Shown here in pieces: positions 1 to 8,533 of a stretch of 64,000 bases of DNA (position 1 is the stretch's first letter; each line of letters begins with the position of its first letter). The notes beneath the pieces are model-generated. The model had not been told where the DNA came from and searched no databases. It saw only the letters and a program-made list of their open reading frames with translations. A program made the position numbers and the translations under genes. Source of the DNA: an uncultured Clostridia bacterium (GTDB lineage Bacteria; Bacillota; Clostridia; TANB77; CAG-508); NCBI GenBank assembly GCA_934182465.1, contig CAKPRG010000002.1:62001-126000 (forward strand). Direction: 5' to 3'.

Positions 1-173
1 TTGGTCCAGTTGATGCAGAAAACTTATATAATGCTGCAAAAGAGGGAAAATTTATGTCAATAAGTGATATGCAAATAAAATCTAAAATAGGAAAAGTTGC
101 TATAGAAACATTAAGAAATGCAGGATGTTTAAAAGGAATGAGTGAATCAAACCAAATGAGTTTATTTGGATAA
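1..173 (+). CDS. polC: DNA polymerase III PolC, C-terminal end (partial)
   Basis: This is the last ~56 codons of a gene that starts before the window; the frame begins at base 3 and ends with TAA at 171-173. The peptide ends with GCLKGMSESNQMSLFG, which matches the usual PolC C-terminus (a CL-x-G-x-x-ESNQ-x-SLF tail). PolC is the replicative alpha subunit with built-in 3'-5' exonuclease in low-GC Firmicutes. Only the C-terminus is visible, so no catalytic residues can be checked. The DUF1294 gene starts 11 bases downstream behind an AAAGGAGA ribosome binding site, so the two are probably co-transcribed. Confidence 0.85.
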   Translation, partial: GPVDAENLYNAAKEGKFMSISDMQIKSKIGKVAIETLRNAGCLKGMSESNQMSLFG

Positions 174-184
174 AAGGAGAATGT

Positions 185-488
185 ATGATAAAAGAATTTC
201 TAAGTAATCCAATTAATTTAAAATATACAGTATGTTATTTAATAGCAATAAATATATTTGGATTTTTAATAATGGGAATAGATAAATATAAAGCAAAAAA
301 AGGATATTGGAGAACTCCTGAAAAAACATTGTTTATAGTTACATTACTTCGGTGGAGGAATTGGGACTGTTTTAGGTATGTATTTATTTAGACATAAAAC
401 TAAAAAAATGAAATTTACAATAGGATTACCAACTATTTTAATTACAGAAATTTGTTTAGTTATATATTTTGTATTTTTCATTAAATAA
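185..488 (+). CDS. DUF1294 small membrane protein, needs +1 frameshift at CGG (base 350)
   Basis: The first frame (185-391) encodes a membrane segment followed by GIDKYKAKKGYWRTPEKTL, the typical DUF1294 first half (DK-x-x-A-x-x-x-x-WR-x-x-E). It then departs from the family at codon CTT CGG TGG. Skipping C350 gives GGGIGTVLGMYLFRHKTKK, the conserved second half of DUF1294, ending with TAA at 486-488. The sequence therefore holds one complete family member split by a single extra C. It may be a pseudogene, a sequencing error or a +1 recoding site; recG in this window has the same kind of lesion in the same TT-CGG context. The function of DUF1294 is not established. The ribosome binding site AAAGGAGA sits just upstream of the ATG at 185. 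Confidence 0.75.
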
Positions 489-507
489 ATTTTAATTTCA
501 TAAAGTA

Positions 508-536
508 TTGACTTAAAATTTGCTTAATGTTAGAAT
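508..536 (+). promoter_or_regulatory. Forward sigma-A promoter of LRR cassette 1
   Basis: TTGACT at 508-513, a 17-base spacer, then TAGAAT at 531-536, pointing towards the LRR1 gene. The sequence around it (TTGACTTAAA ... TAGAATTTTA) is the same promoter found in reverse orientation in front of cassettes 2-6. Here it sits directly behind the DUF1294 gene with no inverted-repeat partner upstream. Confidence 0.75.
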
Positions 537-552
537 TTTATTTGTAAAAAGT

Positions 553-570
553 CTTTAATAAAAATTAAAG
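553..570 (+). repeat. Solitary copy of the inversion-site hairpin in leader 1
   Basis: CTTTAAT-AAAA-ATTAAAG is 18 bases, shorter than the 21-base sites of the other cassettes. It lies 16 bases after the forward -10 box and before the conserved AATCCATAAAAA block, exactly where the downstream (B) site lies in cassettes 2-6. No matching upstream site is seen, so this promoter is inferred to be locked ON. Confidence 0.6.
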
Positions 571-606
571 AATCAATCCATAAAAACAAATAAAAGAGGA
601 AGTCTA

Positions 607-645
607 ATGTTACTTAATAAAAAGCAAATTTTAATTTTAAAGTAA
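607..645 (+). CDS. Leader peptide 1 (12 aa)
   Basis: A short frame, MLLNKKQILILK, stands behind the ribosome binding site AGAGGAAG and is followed at once by a terminator hairpin. It occupies the place of the MTKLDLEKMKF leader peptide of cassettes 3-6 but has a different sequence. Position and signals are conserved although the residues are not, which points to translation of the leader (attenuation or coupling) rather than to a functional peptide. Inference. Confidence 0.45.
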   Translation: MLLNKKQILILK

Positions 646-651
646 TATATT

Positions 652-684
652 AGCACTAATTTTTTAATTAGTGCTTTTTGTATT
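652..684 (+). terminator. Leader attenuator hairpin 1
   Basis: AGCACTAAT and ATTAGTGCT arms (652-675) followed by TTTTTG. The same hairpin follows the leader peptide in cassettes 3-6. It lies between the promoter and the LRR1 gene, so read-through is required for expression. Confidence 0.7.
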
Positions 685-793
685 GCAAAGAATTTCTAAA
701 ATTAAAATTTGCTAGATTATATTTATGTATAAGTTGCATTTTCTTATGTTTGTTTTTGAAACGGATGAAATAAAACATAGGAGGAAAGGTGCA

Positions 794-3700
794 ATGAACA
801 GAAGAAAATTATTTGAAAGTGAAAATTGTAAACAATCAGGTATTACTCTAATAGCACTTGTGATTTCAATAATTGTAATGCTAATTTTAGCAGGTGTTAG
901 TTTGAATGCAACTATCGGTGATAATGGAATAATAACACAGGCACAAAATGCAAAACTAAAAAGTGGAATGTCTGTATTAGAAGAGTATTTACAAGAAAAG
1001 TTTGTAGAATATTATGATGATACTGAAAATTATACTAACAAAGTAGAATTATTAAATGACAAAATACCAGAGTTATTATTAACCAATAGTTCTACTAGAA
1101 AATATATTATATATAATGGAAAAGCATATTATTTGCTAAATAAAAAATGTTTGCCATCAGATATACAAAATGTTTTAGTAGGTGGAGATTCAAGTGAGGC
1201 AGCCGATTATACAAAACTTTATGATGTATATGGTATAACCCAAGATTTAAAAGTATATTATGTGGATAATAAAAGTGAAACAAGTTTTGGAAATGTTGAA
1301 AGTTCTGAGATTGATCCCAATATGCCATTGGCAATGTTAAATAATGGAAGCAATAGAACATTAAGTGAAGCAATAAAAGATGCTTTATCTGAAATAGGAA
1401 TTGAAGTAGATGATGAACTAGGAATAACGATAGGAAACGTATCTTCACTAAAAACATTAACTTTAGATGGCAGTAAAAATGAAATAACAAATTTAAAAGC
1501 ATTAGGAGAGCTTACAGGTATACAAGAATTAATTTTAAAAAATTTAAAGTTGAGTAATTTAGAAGGAATAGAAAATTTATCATTATTAAACTATGTGTAT
1601 TTTTATAATTGTGATATAGATGATTATTCTGCATTATCAACAACATATAAATTAAATAAATTATATTTTCATTTTTTGAGTACAATGTCAGAAGATGTAA
1701 CAAATAAACAAATAGATTTATTAGGAAATGCTTTGAAAAATGCATCTAATATTAATAATTTACAATATTTAGGAATATTTGGTGTTAATTTAAGTAGTAG
1801 TATTACTTATCCTAGTTGGACTTATAGTGATGCTGGTGGAAATTTTAATACTTATACAAGTGATACTAGAAGTAATTTGACAGATATATCTGGTTTAGCT
1901 AATTTTAATGCTAATTTAAAACAATCAATAAATTATTTGTATTTAAATAATAATAATATAGCAAGTATTGAAAGTTTAAGTGGGTTTTATAAAATAAAAC
2001 AATTATGGTTATCTTGTAATAATAATTTGAAAAATTTGAATGGGTTAGAAAATCATATAGAACTTGAATATCTATCAGCACATGCATGTAATTTAGAAAA
2101 TATTGAAGGATTGCAAGGAACAAATAAAATATATGTTTTATCATTACAATCAAATGGAAATTTAACAAGTTTGAATGGAATTGAACAAAATAAAGATATG
2201 ATATCTTTAAATGCGAAAAATTGTAATTTAACTGATATATCAAAAATTTCAAGTTTAACAAATTTACAATATTTATATATGGAATATAATTATAATTTGC
2301 AAAATGTAAAAGATATAGCAAAGTGTACAAAAATAATTAAATTATATTTGACTGATAATAATAATATGTTAGCTTCAGATGTAGCAAAACTAGAAAATAT
2401 TATAAATCAATGTGGAAATAATTATAATATACCTAAAAAATATTATAGCTTATTTGAAAACATAACATCTTACGATTATAGTTCTTGTGGATTAAAAGAT
2501 GAGTCAGAAGAATTAAATTTACTAAAAAATAGGAAAACTGTAACAAGATTAAACTTAAGTGGAAATATTAATTTGTCAAATGATAAAATTAATGAAATTT
2601 TATCAACAATGACTGGATTAGAATATTTGTCTTTAAAAGGAATAGGTAATTTAACTAGTATAGAATGGATAAAAAATGTACCAAATTTAATAGAACTAGA
2701 TTTAAGAGGGACAAGTGTAAGTTCAGATACAGATATAAAATTATTAAATGATTATGGGATTAATTTAATAAATTTAATAATAGATAATCCTAATATAAAA
2801 ATTGAAGAGATAGAGGATACTTTGATAAATATAAATAATAATTTTACAAAAGATAGTTTGAAGTCATGGATTAGCAATGATTATCCGTATTTAAGAGGTG
2901 CGATTTGTTTATCAAATTCTTATGATTTTTCAAAATTAACCAAATTAACAAAATGGTATGTTTGTCAATTAGATGTAGATAATTCTTATTATTTCGATTT
3001 TTCAAATTGCAAAAATATGACAGAATTCTTTTGTTTTTCAGATAATAAAGTTAAATTACCAAGTAGTGTTACTAAAGTTTTCTTAGGAAATGGAGCACCT
3101 TATGTAGATATGAGTTTGTGCAATAATCTTACATATATAGAAACAAGTAATGCTTATGGAGAATATGTTGAAAATTCTGTAATAACATTGCCAGAAAATA
3201 ATAAATTAGAAACATTATATACTTATATAGCTGGAATTTCGTTTGAAAACTTGAATTTTTTAGGAAAATTTAATGCTAACAATTTAAAGAATCTTACAAT
3301 GCTTGGATATGTACAAAGAAGCAATGGATTAAACAATATAGAAGGACTAAAATATGCTCCAAATATAGAAAATCTAGATATATATTATACTGATGTATCA
3401 AGTTTAAATGGTATTCAATACTTAAGCAAATTAAAAAAACTATCAGCATATTCACAATTTGTAAAAATATCAGATATAAGTTATTTAGAAGGTTTATCTG
3501 AATTAACAGAAGTAAATTTATCAGACAATAAAATAAGTAAAATATGCAATTTAAGTAATTTATCTAAATTGAATTACTTAAATTTATCTAATAATAGTAT
3601 TAGTGATTTAAGTAATTTGGAGACATGTATTATTAATAATACAACATCTTTGAGAAGACTTGATTTAAGAAATAATAATATTGAAGAATATACAGCAAGT

Positions 3701-3799
3701 GGTACTAATAATATTGAAATTTTGAATAAATTAAAATCTGCAGGAACTAGTGAAATAAAAATTGACGGAAACAATTTTTCAGGAAATGTAGGATTTTAA
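794..3799 (+). CDS. Prepilin-like leucine-rich-repeat surface protein, cassette 1
   Basis: About 1001 residues. The frame is open from 725, but the start at 794 is preferred: it has the AGGAGGAAA ribosome binding site at 779-787 and begins MNRRKLF, matching the paralogues. Residues 16-38 form a class III (type IV prepilin-like) signal, G-ITLIALV followed by a hydrophobic stretch; the usual Glu5 is Ala. Next come GDNGIITQAQNA and a shared ~100-residue domain with a YYLLNKKCLP...GGD...DVYGITQDLKVYY pattern. The remainder is LRRs of about 22 residues (LxxLxLxxNxIxxIxxL, for example near residues 430-560 and 900-990). Such repeats usually bind proteins or glycans, so a surface-exposed adhesin or antigen is inferred. 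The only cassette with its promoter facing the gene. A small membrane protein follows. Confidence 0.85.
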   Translation: MNRRKLFESENCKQSGITLIALVISIIVMLILAGVSLNATIGDNGIITQAQNAKLKSGMSVLEEYLQEKFVEYYDDTENYTNKVELLNDKIPELLLTNSSTRKYIIYNGKAYYLLNKKCLPSDIQNVLVGGDSSEAADYTKLYDVYGITQDLKVYYVDNKSETSFGNVESSEIDPNMPLAMLNNGSNRTLSEAIKDALSEIGIEVDDELGITIGNVSSLKTLTLDGSKNEITNLKALGELTGIQELILKNLKLSNLEGIENLSLLNYVYFYNCDIDDYSALSTTYKLNKLYFHFLSTMSEDVTNKQIDLLGNALKNASNINNLQYLGIFGVNLSSSITYPSWTYSDAGGNFNTYTSDTRSNLTDISGLANFNANLKQSINYLYLNNNNIASIESLSGFYKIKQLWLSCNNNLKNLNGLENHIELEYLSAHACNLENIEGLQGTNKIYVLSLQSNGNLTSLNGIEQNKDMISLNAKNCNLTDISKISSLTNLQYLYMEYNYNLQNVKDIAKCTKIIKLYLTDNNNMLASDVAKLENIINQCGNNYNIPKKYYSLFENITSYDYSSCGLKDESEELNLLKNRKTVTRLNLSGNINLSNDKINEILSTMTGLEYLSLKGIGNLTSIEWIKNVPNLIELDLRGTSVSSDTDIKLLNDYGINLINLIIDNPNIKIEEIEDTLININNNFTKDSLKSWISNDYPYLRGAICLSNSYDFSKLTKLTKWYVCQLDVDNSYYFDFSNCKNMTEFFCFSDNKVKLPSSVTKVFLGNGAPYVDMSLCNNLTYIETSNAYGEYVENSVITLPENNKLETLYTYIAGISFENLNFLGKFNANNLKNLTMLGYVQRSNGLNNIEGLKYAPNIENLDIYYTDVSSLNGIQYLSKLKKLSAYSQFVKISDISYLEGLSELTEVNLSDNKISKICNLSNLSKLNYLNLSNNSISDLSNLETCIINNTTSLRRLDLRNNNIEEYTASGTNNIEILNKLKSAGTSEIKIDGNNFSGNVGF

Positions 3800-3914
3800 G
3801 AAAAAATAATGTAAGTATTGTGTAAAAAATTTAAATGTTATTAGAATGTGAAAATAAATAGTATTTAAAGTGAAAAATATATGTTTAAGATAATTTTTTG
3901 TAGAAGAGGTAAAA

Positions 3915-4208
3915 ATGAATAAAAAAACAAAAATTTTAATTGTATGTGCAATAGTAATTATTTTTTTGATATGTATAATAAAAAATATGAATCAAAAAGA
4001 AAAAAATGAAGACGGAAATAATTATAACTATAATTATGATAATGTAACAAATGAATATGTTATATATAATTCAGATGGAGAAGAAATTACAAGAGCACCA
4101 GAAGAGGCAATGATAAAGATTTATCAAGAAGATCCAAATTATGATACAGGCAGAATAATTGATAAAGATTTTATGGATCCAGCAAGTGATTATGATCCTG
4201 ATTTTTAA
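3915..4208 (+). CDS. Small single-pass membrane partner protein, cassette 1
   Basis: 97 residues: a short basic N-terminus, one membrane segment at about residues 6-22 (ILIVCAIVIIFLICII), then an acidic outside part with YVIYNSDGEEI and the motif EDPNY. The motif family (Y-x-x-Y-x-x-x-GE-x-I ... NPNY) recurs in the small genes behind LRR2, LRR4 and LRR6, so it is a conserved partner of the LRR proteins. Ribosome binding site GAAGAGG. A role as membrane anchor, chaperone or assembly factor for the LRR/pilin-like protein is possible but not shown. No known domain recognised. Confidence 0.7.
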   Translation: MNKKTKILIVCAIVIIFLICIIKNMNQKEKNEDGNNYNYNYDNVTNEYVIYNSDGEEITRAPEEAMIKIYQEDPNYDTGRIIDKDFMDPASDYDPDF

Positions 4209-4238
4209 TATAGAGATTTGATTATAATAAAAAACAAC

Positions 4239-4427
4239 CTTTAATTAATTTAATTAAAGATTGTTTTCATTTGCTAAAATTCTATCATTTACTTAAGTTT
4301 AAGTCAACAATCAAAATTTTATTTTTCAAAAATAATTATAAAAATAATTAATAGAAAAGACATGAAAGTATATGAAAATGTACTAATTCATGTCTTTTTT
4401 TATTTTCTTTAAGTAAATTAATTAAAG
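4239..4427. promoter_or_regulatory. Invertible promoter segment before cassette 2 (OFF orientation)
   Basis: Bounded by inverted 21-base sites at 4239-4259 (CTTTAATT-AATTT-AATTAAAG) and 4407-4427 (CTTTAAGT-AAATT-AATTAAAG); 20 of 21 bases match as reverse complement and the spacers match exactly. Inside, on the minus strand, TTGACT (4302-4307) and TAGAAT (4279-4284) are 17 bases apart and point away from LRR2. A terminator hairpin (GACATGAA ... TTCATGTC, 4359-4394, then a T run) faces the gene. Inversion would turn the promoter towards LRR2. Inversion is an inference; repeats and promoter are seen directly. Confidence 0.75.
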
Positions 4428-4429
4428 AA

Positions 4430-4687
4430 AATCCATAAAAATAGAATAAAGAGAGTTTTGAAATGGTTTTCTTTCAAAGAAAAGCAAAAGTCATTAGACA
4501 AAGTTATGCAAAAATAACGTTTTGTTAGACAATTTGTTTTTTATGGATTTAAAAGGGGAAATATCGATAATTTAATTGAATTGATATCAAAATAAATAAG
4601 CTTTATTAATTTTAAATTGTTGTAAAGAAATTAAATTTAGAGTATTTCTCCTAAATAATTATAAAAAACATAGGAGGAAAAGCACAA
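4430..4687 (+). promoter_or_regulatory. Structured leader of cassette 2 with SD-sequestering switch
   Basis: AATCCATAAAAA (4430-4441) can pair with TTTTTATGGATT (4538-4549). AGGGGAAATA (4554-4563) can pair with TATTTCTCCT (4643-4652, one G-U pair). The same CTCCTA (4648-4653) can pair instead with the ribosome binding site TAGGAG (4671-4676). This leader lacks the leader peptide and AGCACTAAT attenuator found in cassettes 1 and 3-6, apparently by deletion between about 4450 and 4460. Confidence 0.6.
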
Positions 4688-7657
4688 ATGAACGAAAGAA
4701 AATCATTTCAAAAATGCAATATTAGTATTAATGAAACAAGTAAATTTTTTCAGCAAAATGATGTGAAAAAATTAAATAGAGTTTCTTCAAAAAATTTAAA
4801 AAATAAAAAAGGTATTACTCTAATAGCACTTGTAATTTCAATAATTGTAATGCTGATTCTGGCAGGTGTTAGTTTGAATGCAACTATTGGTGATAATGGA
4901 ATAATCACTCAAGCACAAAATGCAACATATATGCAAAGTATTGCTGCTTTAGAGGAATATTTGAATAACTATTATGTTGAACATTATGATGAATTTGAAA
5001 ACTTAGATAATAAAGCAGAAGCTATACAGAAAAATTATGAAAGTGAAAATTGGATATATAATCCAAGTAAAAATGGTTATGGCTCAGTTAGCTATATAGT
5101 AAATAACAATGGACAAGCTTGTTACTTAATAAATAAAAATGCTTTGCCAGAAGAAATAAAAAATCAGCTAAAAGGTGGAGATGCAGGTGATGGCACTTAT
5201 GCTAGTTATGTAGGAATGATAGATGTATATGGAATAACTAGTAATTTGAAAGTTTATTATTCAAATGATGGAATCGAAAATATAAAAGGAATTTCAGAAA
5301 GTGAGTTGGATTTGGACAATCCAGCGAGATTGGTATTTGCTGCTGGAAGTAATTATGCAAAATTGATAACAGGTGATTCTACAAAAAGTGTAACTGCGAA
5401 TGATTGTAAATCAATAAAAACATTAACGATAGATTCTACCAGTGGAATAAATAATTTGAGTGAATTATATAATTTTGTTTCATTAGAAGAATTAACATTA
5501 AGAGATCTTCAAATAGAAAATTTAGTAGGAGTTCAAAATGTCGTAAATTTAAAAACTTTAACAATGGAAAATTGTAAAACACAAAATTTAGACGGATTGT
5601 ATTCAGCTAGAGGAAGTTTGAATTTTATAATGTTTGAACAATGTGAAATTGAGAATTATAAATCTCTGAGTAATTTAAGTGAGTTAAAATATTTATATTT
5701 AATGAAAACAACAGATAATGAAATTAATAAATTGTGTAGCAATGATTTAGGAATAGGTGATACTAATTTTGATAAATTAACAAATTTTGGAATATTAGGT
5801 AGTTCAAGCGTATTATCTTATGAAACTAATGTTGATTCCAGTACAAGAAATACAAATGTCACAGATATATCAGTTTTAAATAATTTATCAGTTGTAACAA
5901 AAGAATCTATACAATATTTATTTTTAAATAATAATAATATAACAAATTTAAATAATTTATCTGGATTTAAAAATGTACTTCATTTACATTGTGAAACAAA
6001 TAAATTAGAAAACTTAAATGGAATTGAAAATATGCAAAAATTGACTCAAATTTATGCATCAAATAATTTATTAGGAAATTTGGAAAGTAATAGTGAAAAA
6101 AGTGATGTGGATGGAATAAAGGCATTAGAAAATATTACAACACTAGAAAGAGTTGATTTCAGAACTAATAGTATAATTTGGATAGATTATATAAAAAATT
6201 GTAATAAAATATATACATTGTTTCTTAGTCAAAATACAAGATTAAATAGTGATAGCTTATTAAATATAAAAAATATATGTATACAATGTGGGAATAATTT
6301 CAATATATCAAATAATTATTCTTTACTATTATTAGATGAAAAAACAGAATTACTAAATTTGAGTTGGCAAACTCTTTCAGAAAATAATTTTAAATTAATA
6401 TCTAGTGCAACAAATTTGAAATATTTGAACCTAGAAGGAATGAAATTAAAAGATGAATCTGATAACAATATATCTGGAGAAGAAGCTAATAAAATATATA
6501 ATGATGTACTAAGTAATTTTAAAAAATTAAATAAAGTAAATTTGTCAAGTTTAGGAACTGATTTAACGACTTTAGAATTTATAAGAAAGGGTGAAATAAC
6601 CACAATAACAGAATTAGAGCTATATAATACAAAGGTAACAACTGGAACTAAAAATGAATCTAATGAATTAGTAGGATTAGAAGTATTAAATGATTATTGT
6701 AATCAAATAGGAAATTTAGAAATTTCAGAGAAAAATATTGATTTATCAAAAATACAACCAACAATAGAAAATTTATATGAAAATGCTTCATTAGGATATT
6801 GGAAAAATAATTCATTTAGTGGATTATGTTGTTATGATCTAGATATAATAAAAACTTTGGAAAAATGTTACAATATAACTTCATTTAGTTTATATGCACA
6901 AAGTGTTAACATTGGGAATATTAATTTGGAAAATTGTAAATCATTAACTAAAATATTATTAAATACAGTAAGTGGAAAAATAAAATTGCCAAGTAATGAT
7001 TTTGAAAAAATTGCATGTTGGTATGTTAATGATATATTTGATTTTTCAAATGTGGAAAAAATATCATATTTTAGAATTAATGCTAAAAATGAAACAAATT
7101 TTAAAAATATAATAAATACTTTACCACAAGATTGTGTTATAGATGATATGGAATTATACCAAAATTGTTCTGGAACAAATTTTAGTTGTTTTGAAAATTG
7201 TAAAACAATAAATATAAAAATAATAAATGCTTTTTGGGATACAAACTGTGGGATAAACGATCAGACTACGAGTGTAAGTGGATTGAAAAATATAACAAAC
7301 TTAAATCAATTATCAATTGATGGAAGAGCTTATACAAATTTGAGTAATATTGATGATTTAGATAGTTTAATAAATTTGAAAATTTTCAAAAGCACAAAAA
7401 CTTGTATAAATAGCTTATATGGTTTGAGAAACTTGACTAATTTATCATATTTGAATTTAAGTAATAATTGTATTTTTGAAAGAACTAATAATAATGATGG
7501 CGAAATAATTAATAATTTGCAAATTTTAGCCAATTTAAATCCAGGGGTTAATCCTAAAGGGAATTTGACAAGCTTATATATGAGTGGTAACACCGGTATT
7601 ATAAATTGGGATATATTAAAAAATTTAAGTTGGCCAGGAGGTAAAAGTGGATTCTAA
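4688..7657 (+). CDS. Prepilin-like leucine-rich-repeat surface protein, cassette 2
   Basis: 989 residues, start ATG 4688 behind TAGGAGGAAAA. A 41-residue basic and polar leader precedes G42-ITLIALV, the type IV prepilin-like hydrophobic segment (Ala in place of Glu5), then GDNGIITQAQNA. The shared globular part (ACYLINKNALPEEIK...GGDAGD...DVYGITSNLKVYY) spans roughly residues 130-200. LRRs fill the remainder; they are irregular in the middle and regular near residues 880-980. The C-terminus ends LSWPGGKSGF, a W...GF tail shared with LRR3 and LRR5. The long leader is shared only with LRR3. The stop overlaps the start of the small partner gene. Same inferred role as LRR1; promoter segment upstream is in the OFF orientation. 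Confidence 0.85.
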   Translation: MNERKSFQKCNISINETSKFFQQNDVKKLNRVSSKNLKNKKGITLIALVISIIVMLILAGVSLNATIGDNGIITQAQNATYMQSIAALEEYLNNYYVEHYDEFENLDNKAEAIQKNYESENWIYNPSKNGYGSVSYIVNNNGQACYLINKNALPEEIKNQLKGGDAGDGTYASYVGMIDVYGITSNLKVYYSNDGIENIKGISESELDLDNPARLVFAAGSNYAKLITGDSTKSVTANDCKSIKTLTIDSTSGINNLSELYNFVSLEELTLRDLQIENLVGVQNVVNLKTLTMENCKTQNLDGLYSARGSLNFIMFEQCEIENYKSLSNLSELKYLYLMKTTDNEINKLCSNDLGIGDTNFDKLTNFGILGSSSVLSYETNVDSSTRNTNVTDISVLNNLSVVTKESIQYLFLNNNNITNLNNLSGFKNVLHLHCETNKLENLNGIENMQKLTQIYASNNLLGNLESNSEKSDVDGIKALENITTLERVDFRTNSIIWIDYIKNCNKIYTLFLSQNTRLNSDSLLNIKNICIQCGNNFNISNNYSLLLLDEKTELLNLSWQTLSENNFKLISSATNLKYLNLEGMKLKDESDNNISGEEANKIYNDVLSNFKKLNKVNLSSLGTDLTTLEFIRKGEITTITELELYNTKVTTGTKNESNELVGLEVLNDYCNQIGNLEISEKNIDLSKIQPTIENLYENASLGYWKNNSFSGLCCYDLDIIKTLEKCYNITSFSLYAQSVNIGNINLENCKSLTKILLNTVSGKIKLPSNDFEKIACWYVNDIFDFSNVEKISYFRINAKNETNFKNIINTLPQDCVIDDMELYQNCSGTNFSCFENCKTINIKIINAFWDTNCGINDQTTSVSGLKNITNLNQLSIDGRAYTNLSNIDDLDSLINLKIFKSTKTCINSLYGLRNLTNLSYLNLSNNCIFERTNNNDGEIINNLQILANLNPGVNPKGNLTSLYMSGNTGIINWDILKNLSWPGGKSGF

Positions 7658-7916
7658 AACAAAAAATAAAATAGTAATATTAGTTATTGTTATATTAATA
7701 ATTGGTTTTGCTTGTATTTTTATAAATATCAATAAAAATAATGTGGCAATTGATGAAAATAGTAGCGAAACTTTAAATATTATCAAAGAAGAAAATAGTT
7801 ATACTATATATGATAAATCTGGAGAAAATATTATTGCTCAAAATTTAACAGAAGAGGAAACAAAAATGTATATTGAAAATCCAAATTATAGTTTAGATCC
7901 AAGAACTGTAAAGTAA
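7647..7916 (+). CDS. Small single-pass membrane partner protein, cassette 2
   Basis: 89 residues, GTG start at 7647 overlapping the end of LRR2 by 11 bases, with the ribosome binding site AGGAGG inside the LRR2 tail, so the two are probably translationally coupled. One membrane segment (IVILVIVILIIGFACIFI, residues ~9-26), then YTIYDKSGENI and IENPNYSLDP, the same pattern as the partners in cassettes 1, 4 and 6. Function unknown; the coupling indicates it acts with LRR2. Confidence 0.75.
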   Translation: MDSKTKNKIVILVIVILIIGFACIFININKNNVAIDENSSETLNIIKEENSYTIYDKSGENIIAQNLTEEETKMYIENPNYSLDPRTVK

Positions 7917-8009
7917 AATATGAAAAAATAGTTATTTAGAAAAAGTAGAATTTTCGTTGACAATAAGAATAAAGTGGTTAGCTCAAAATAAATAACCGTT
8001 TTAATTATT

Positions 8010-8040
8010 GGGAGTTAAAATTAAGTTTTTAACTCCTATT
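8010..8040 (+). terminator. Hairpin after cassette 2 partner gene
   Basis: GGGAGTTAAAA and TTTTTAACTCC arms at 8010-8036, about 95 bases after the stop of the small gene. The T run after it is short (CTATTG), so it may be a weak terminator backed up by the A2 hairpin at 8056. The stretch 7917-8009 shows nothing else recognisable. Confidence 0.5.
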
Positions 8041-8055
8041 GCATAAAAAAACAAC

Positions 8056-8243
8056 CTTTAATTATAAGAATTAAAGATTGTTTTCATTTGTTAAAATTCT
8101 ATCATTTACTGGATTTTAAGTCAATAATTAAATATAGTTTTTTTGAAAAATAGGTAAAATTTTAAAAATAAAAAGACATGAAAGTATATAAAAATATGCT
8201 TTTTTATGTCTTTTTTTTGTTTCTTTAATTCTTATAATTAAAG
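8056..8243. promoter_or_regulatory. Invertible promoter segment before cassette 3 (OFF orientation)
   Basis: Inverted sites at 8056-8076 (CTTTAATT-ATAAG-AATTAAAG) and 8223-8243 (spacer CTTAT); all 21 bases match as reverse complement. Minus-strand promoter: TTGACT at 8119-8124 and TAGAAT at 8096-8101, 17-base spacer, pointing away from LRR3. The gene-facing terminator hairpin is at 8175-8210 followed by eight T. Confidence 0.78.
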
Positions 8244-8277
8244 AAAATCCATAAAAAATAAATAAAGAGGAAAGTCA

Positions 8278-8313
8278 ATGACAAAATTAAATGTAGAAAA
8301 ATTGAAATTTTAA
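8278..8313 (+). CDS. Leader peptide 3 (MTKLNVEKLKF)
   Basis: 11 codons behind GAGGAAAG. It differs from the peptide of cassettes 4-6 (MTKLDLEKMKF) by D5N, L6V and M9L. Conservative changes and a preserved frame suggest the peptide or at least its translation is under selection. It is followed by the attenuator at 8324-8348. Confidence 0.5.
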   Translation: MTKLNVEKLKF

Positions 8314-8323
8314 TTTAAATTTA

Positions 8324-8358
8324 AGCACTAATAAATTTTATTAGTGCTATTTGTGTTT
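8324..8358 (+). terminator. Leader attenuator hairpin 3
   Basis: AGCACTAATAAA / TTTATTAGTGCT arms at 8324-8348, then ATTTGTGTTT. Same hairpin in cassettes 1 and 4-6. Confidence 0.65.
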
Positions 8359-8533
8359 GATTTATATTAGAAGAGTAATTATAAATGCTACACAATTTTA
8401 TTTTAAAATTCTATGAAAAATTTAGTCAAAATATAATTATAAAAGAAATAAAAAGTAATTGACAAGATATTTACTTGAAATGGTTTTCTTTTAAGAAACA
8501 AGTATCATTAGATAGTTTGTTTTTATGGATTAA

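Noticed and set aside
725..793. Longer start for LRR1 at 725
   Set aside because: The extra 23 residues have no ribosome binding site in front and are absent from all paralogues; AGGAGGAAA lies just before 794.
1107..3774. Antisense open frames across the LRR genes
   Set aside because: They are Leu/His/Tyr-rich shadows of the repeat-coding strand with no ribosome binding sites or domains. The same holds for antisense frames over the other LRR genes.
4209..4687. Integron-like attC sites between cassettes
   Set aside because: No conserved attC core triplets, no integrase, and genes carry their own long leaders; the repeats lie in pairs around a promoter.
4430..4687. Cyclic-di-GMP riboswitch in the LRR leaders (such riboswitches often control pilin genes)
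   Set aside because: No GEMM-I signature bases were found, and I cannot match class II; the leader fold is described without a ligand.
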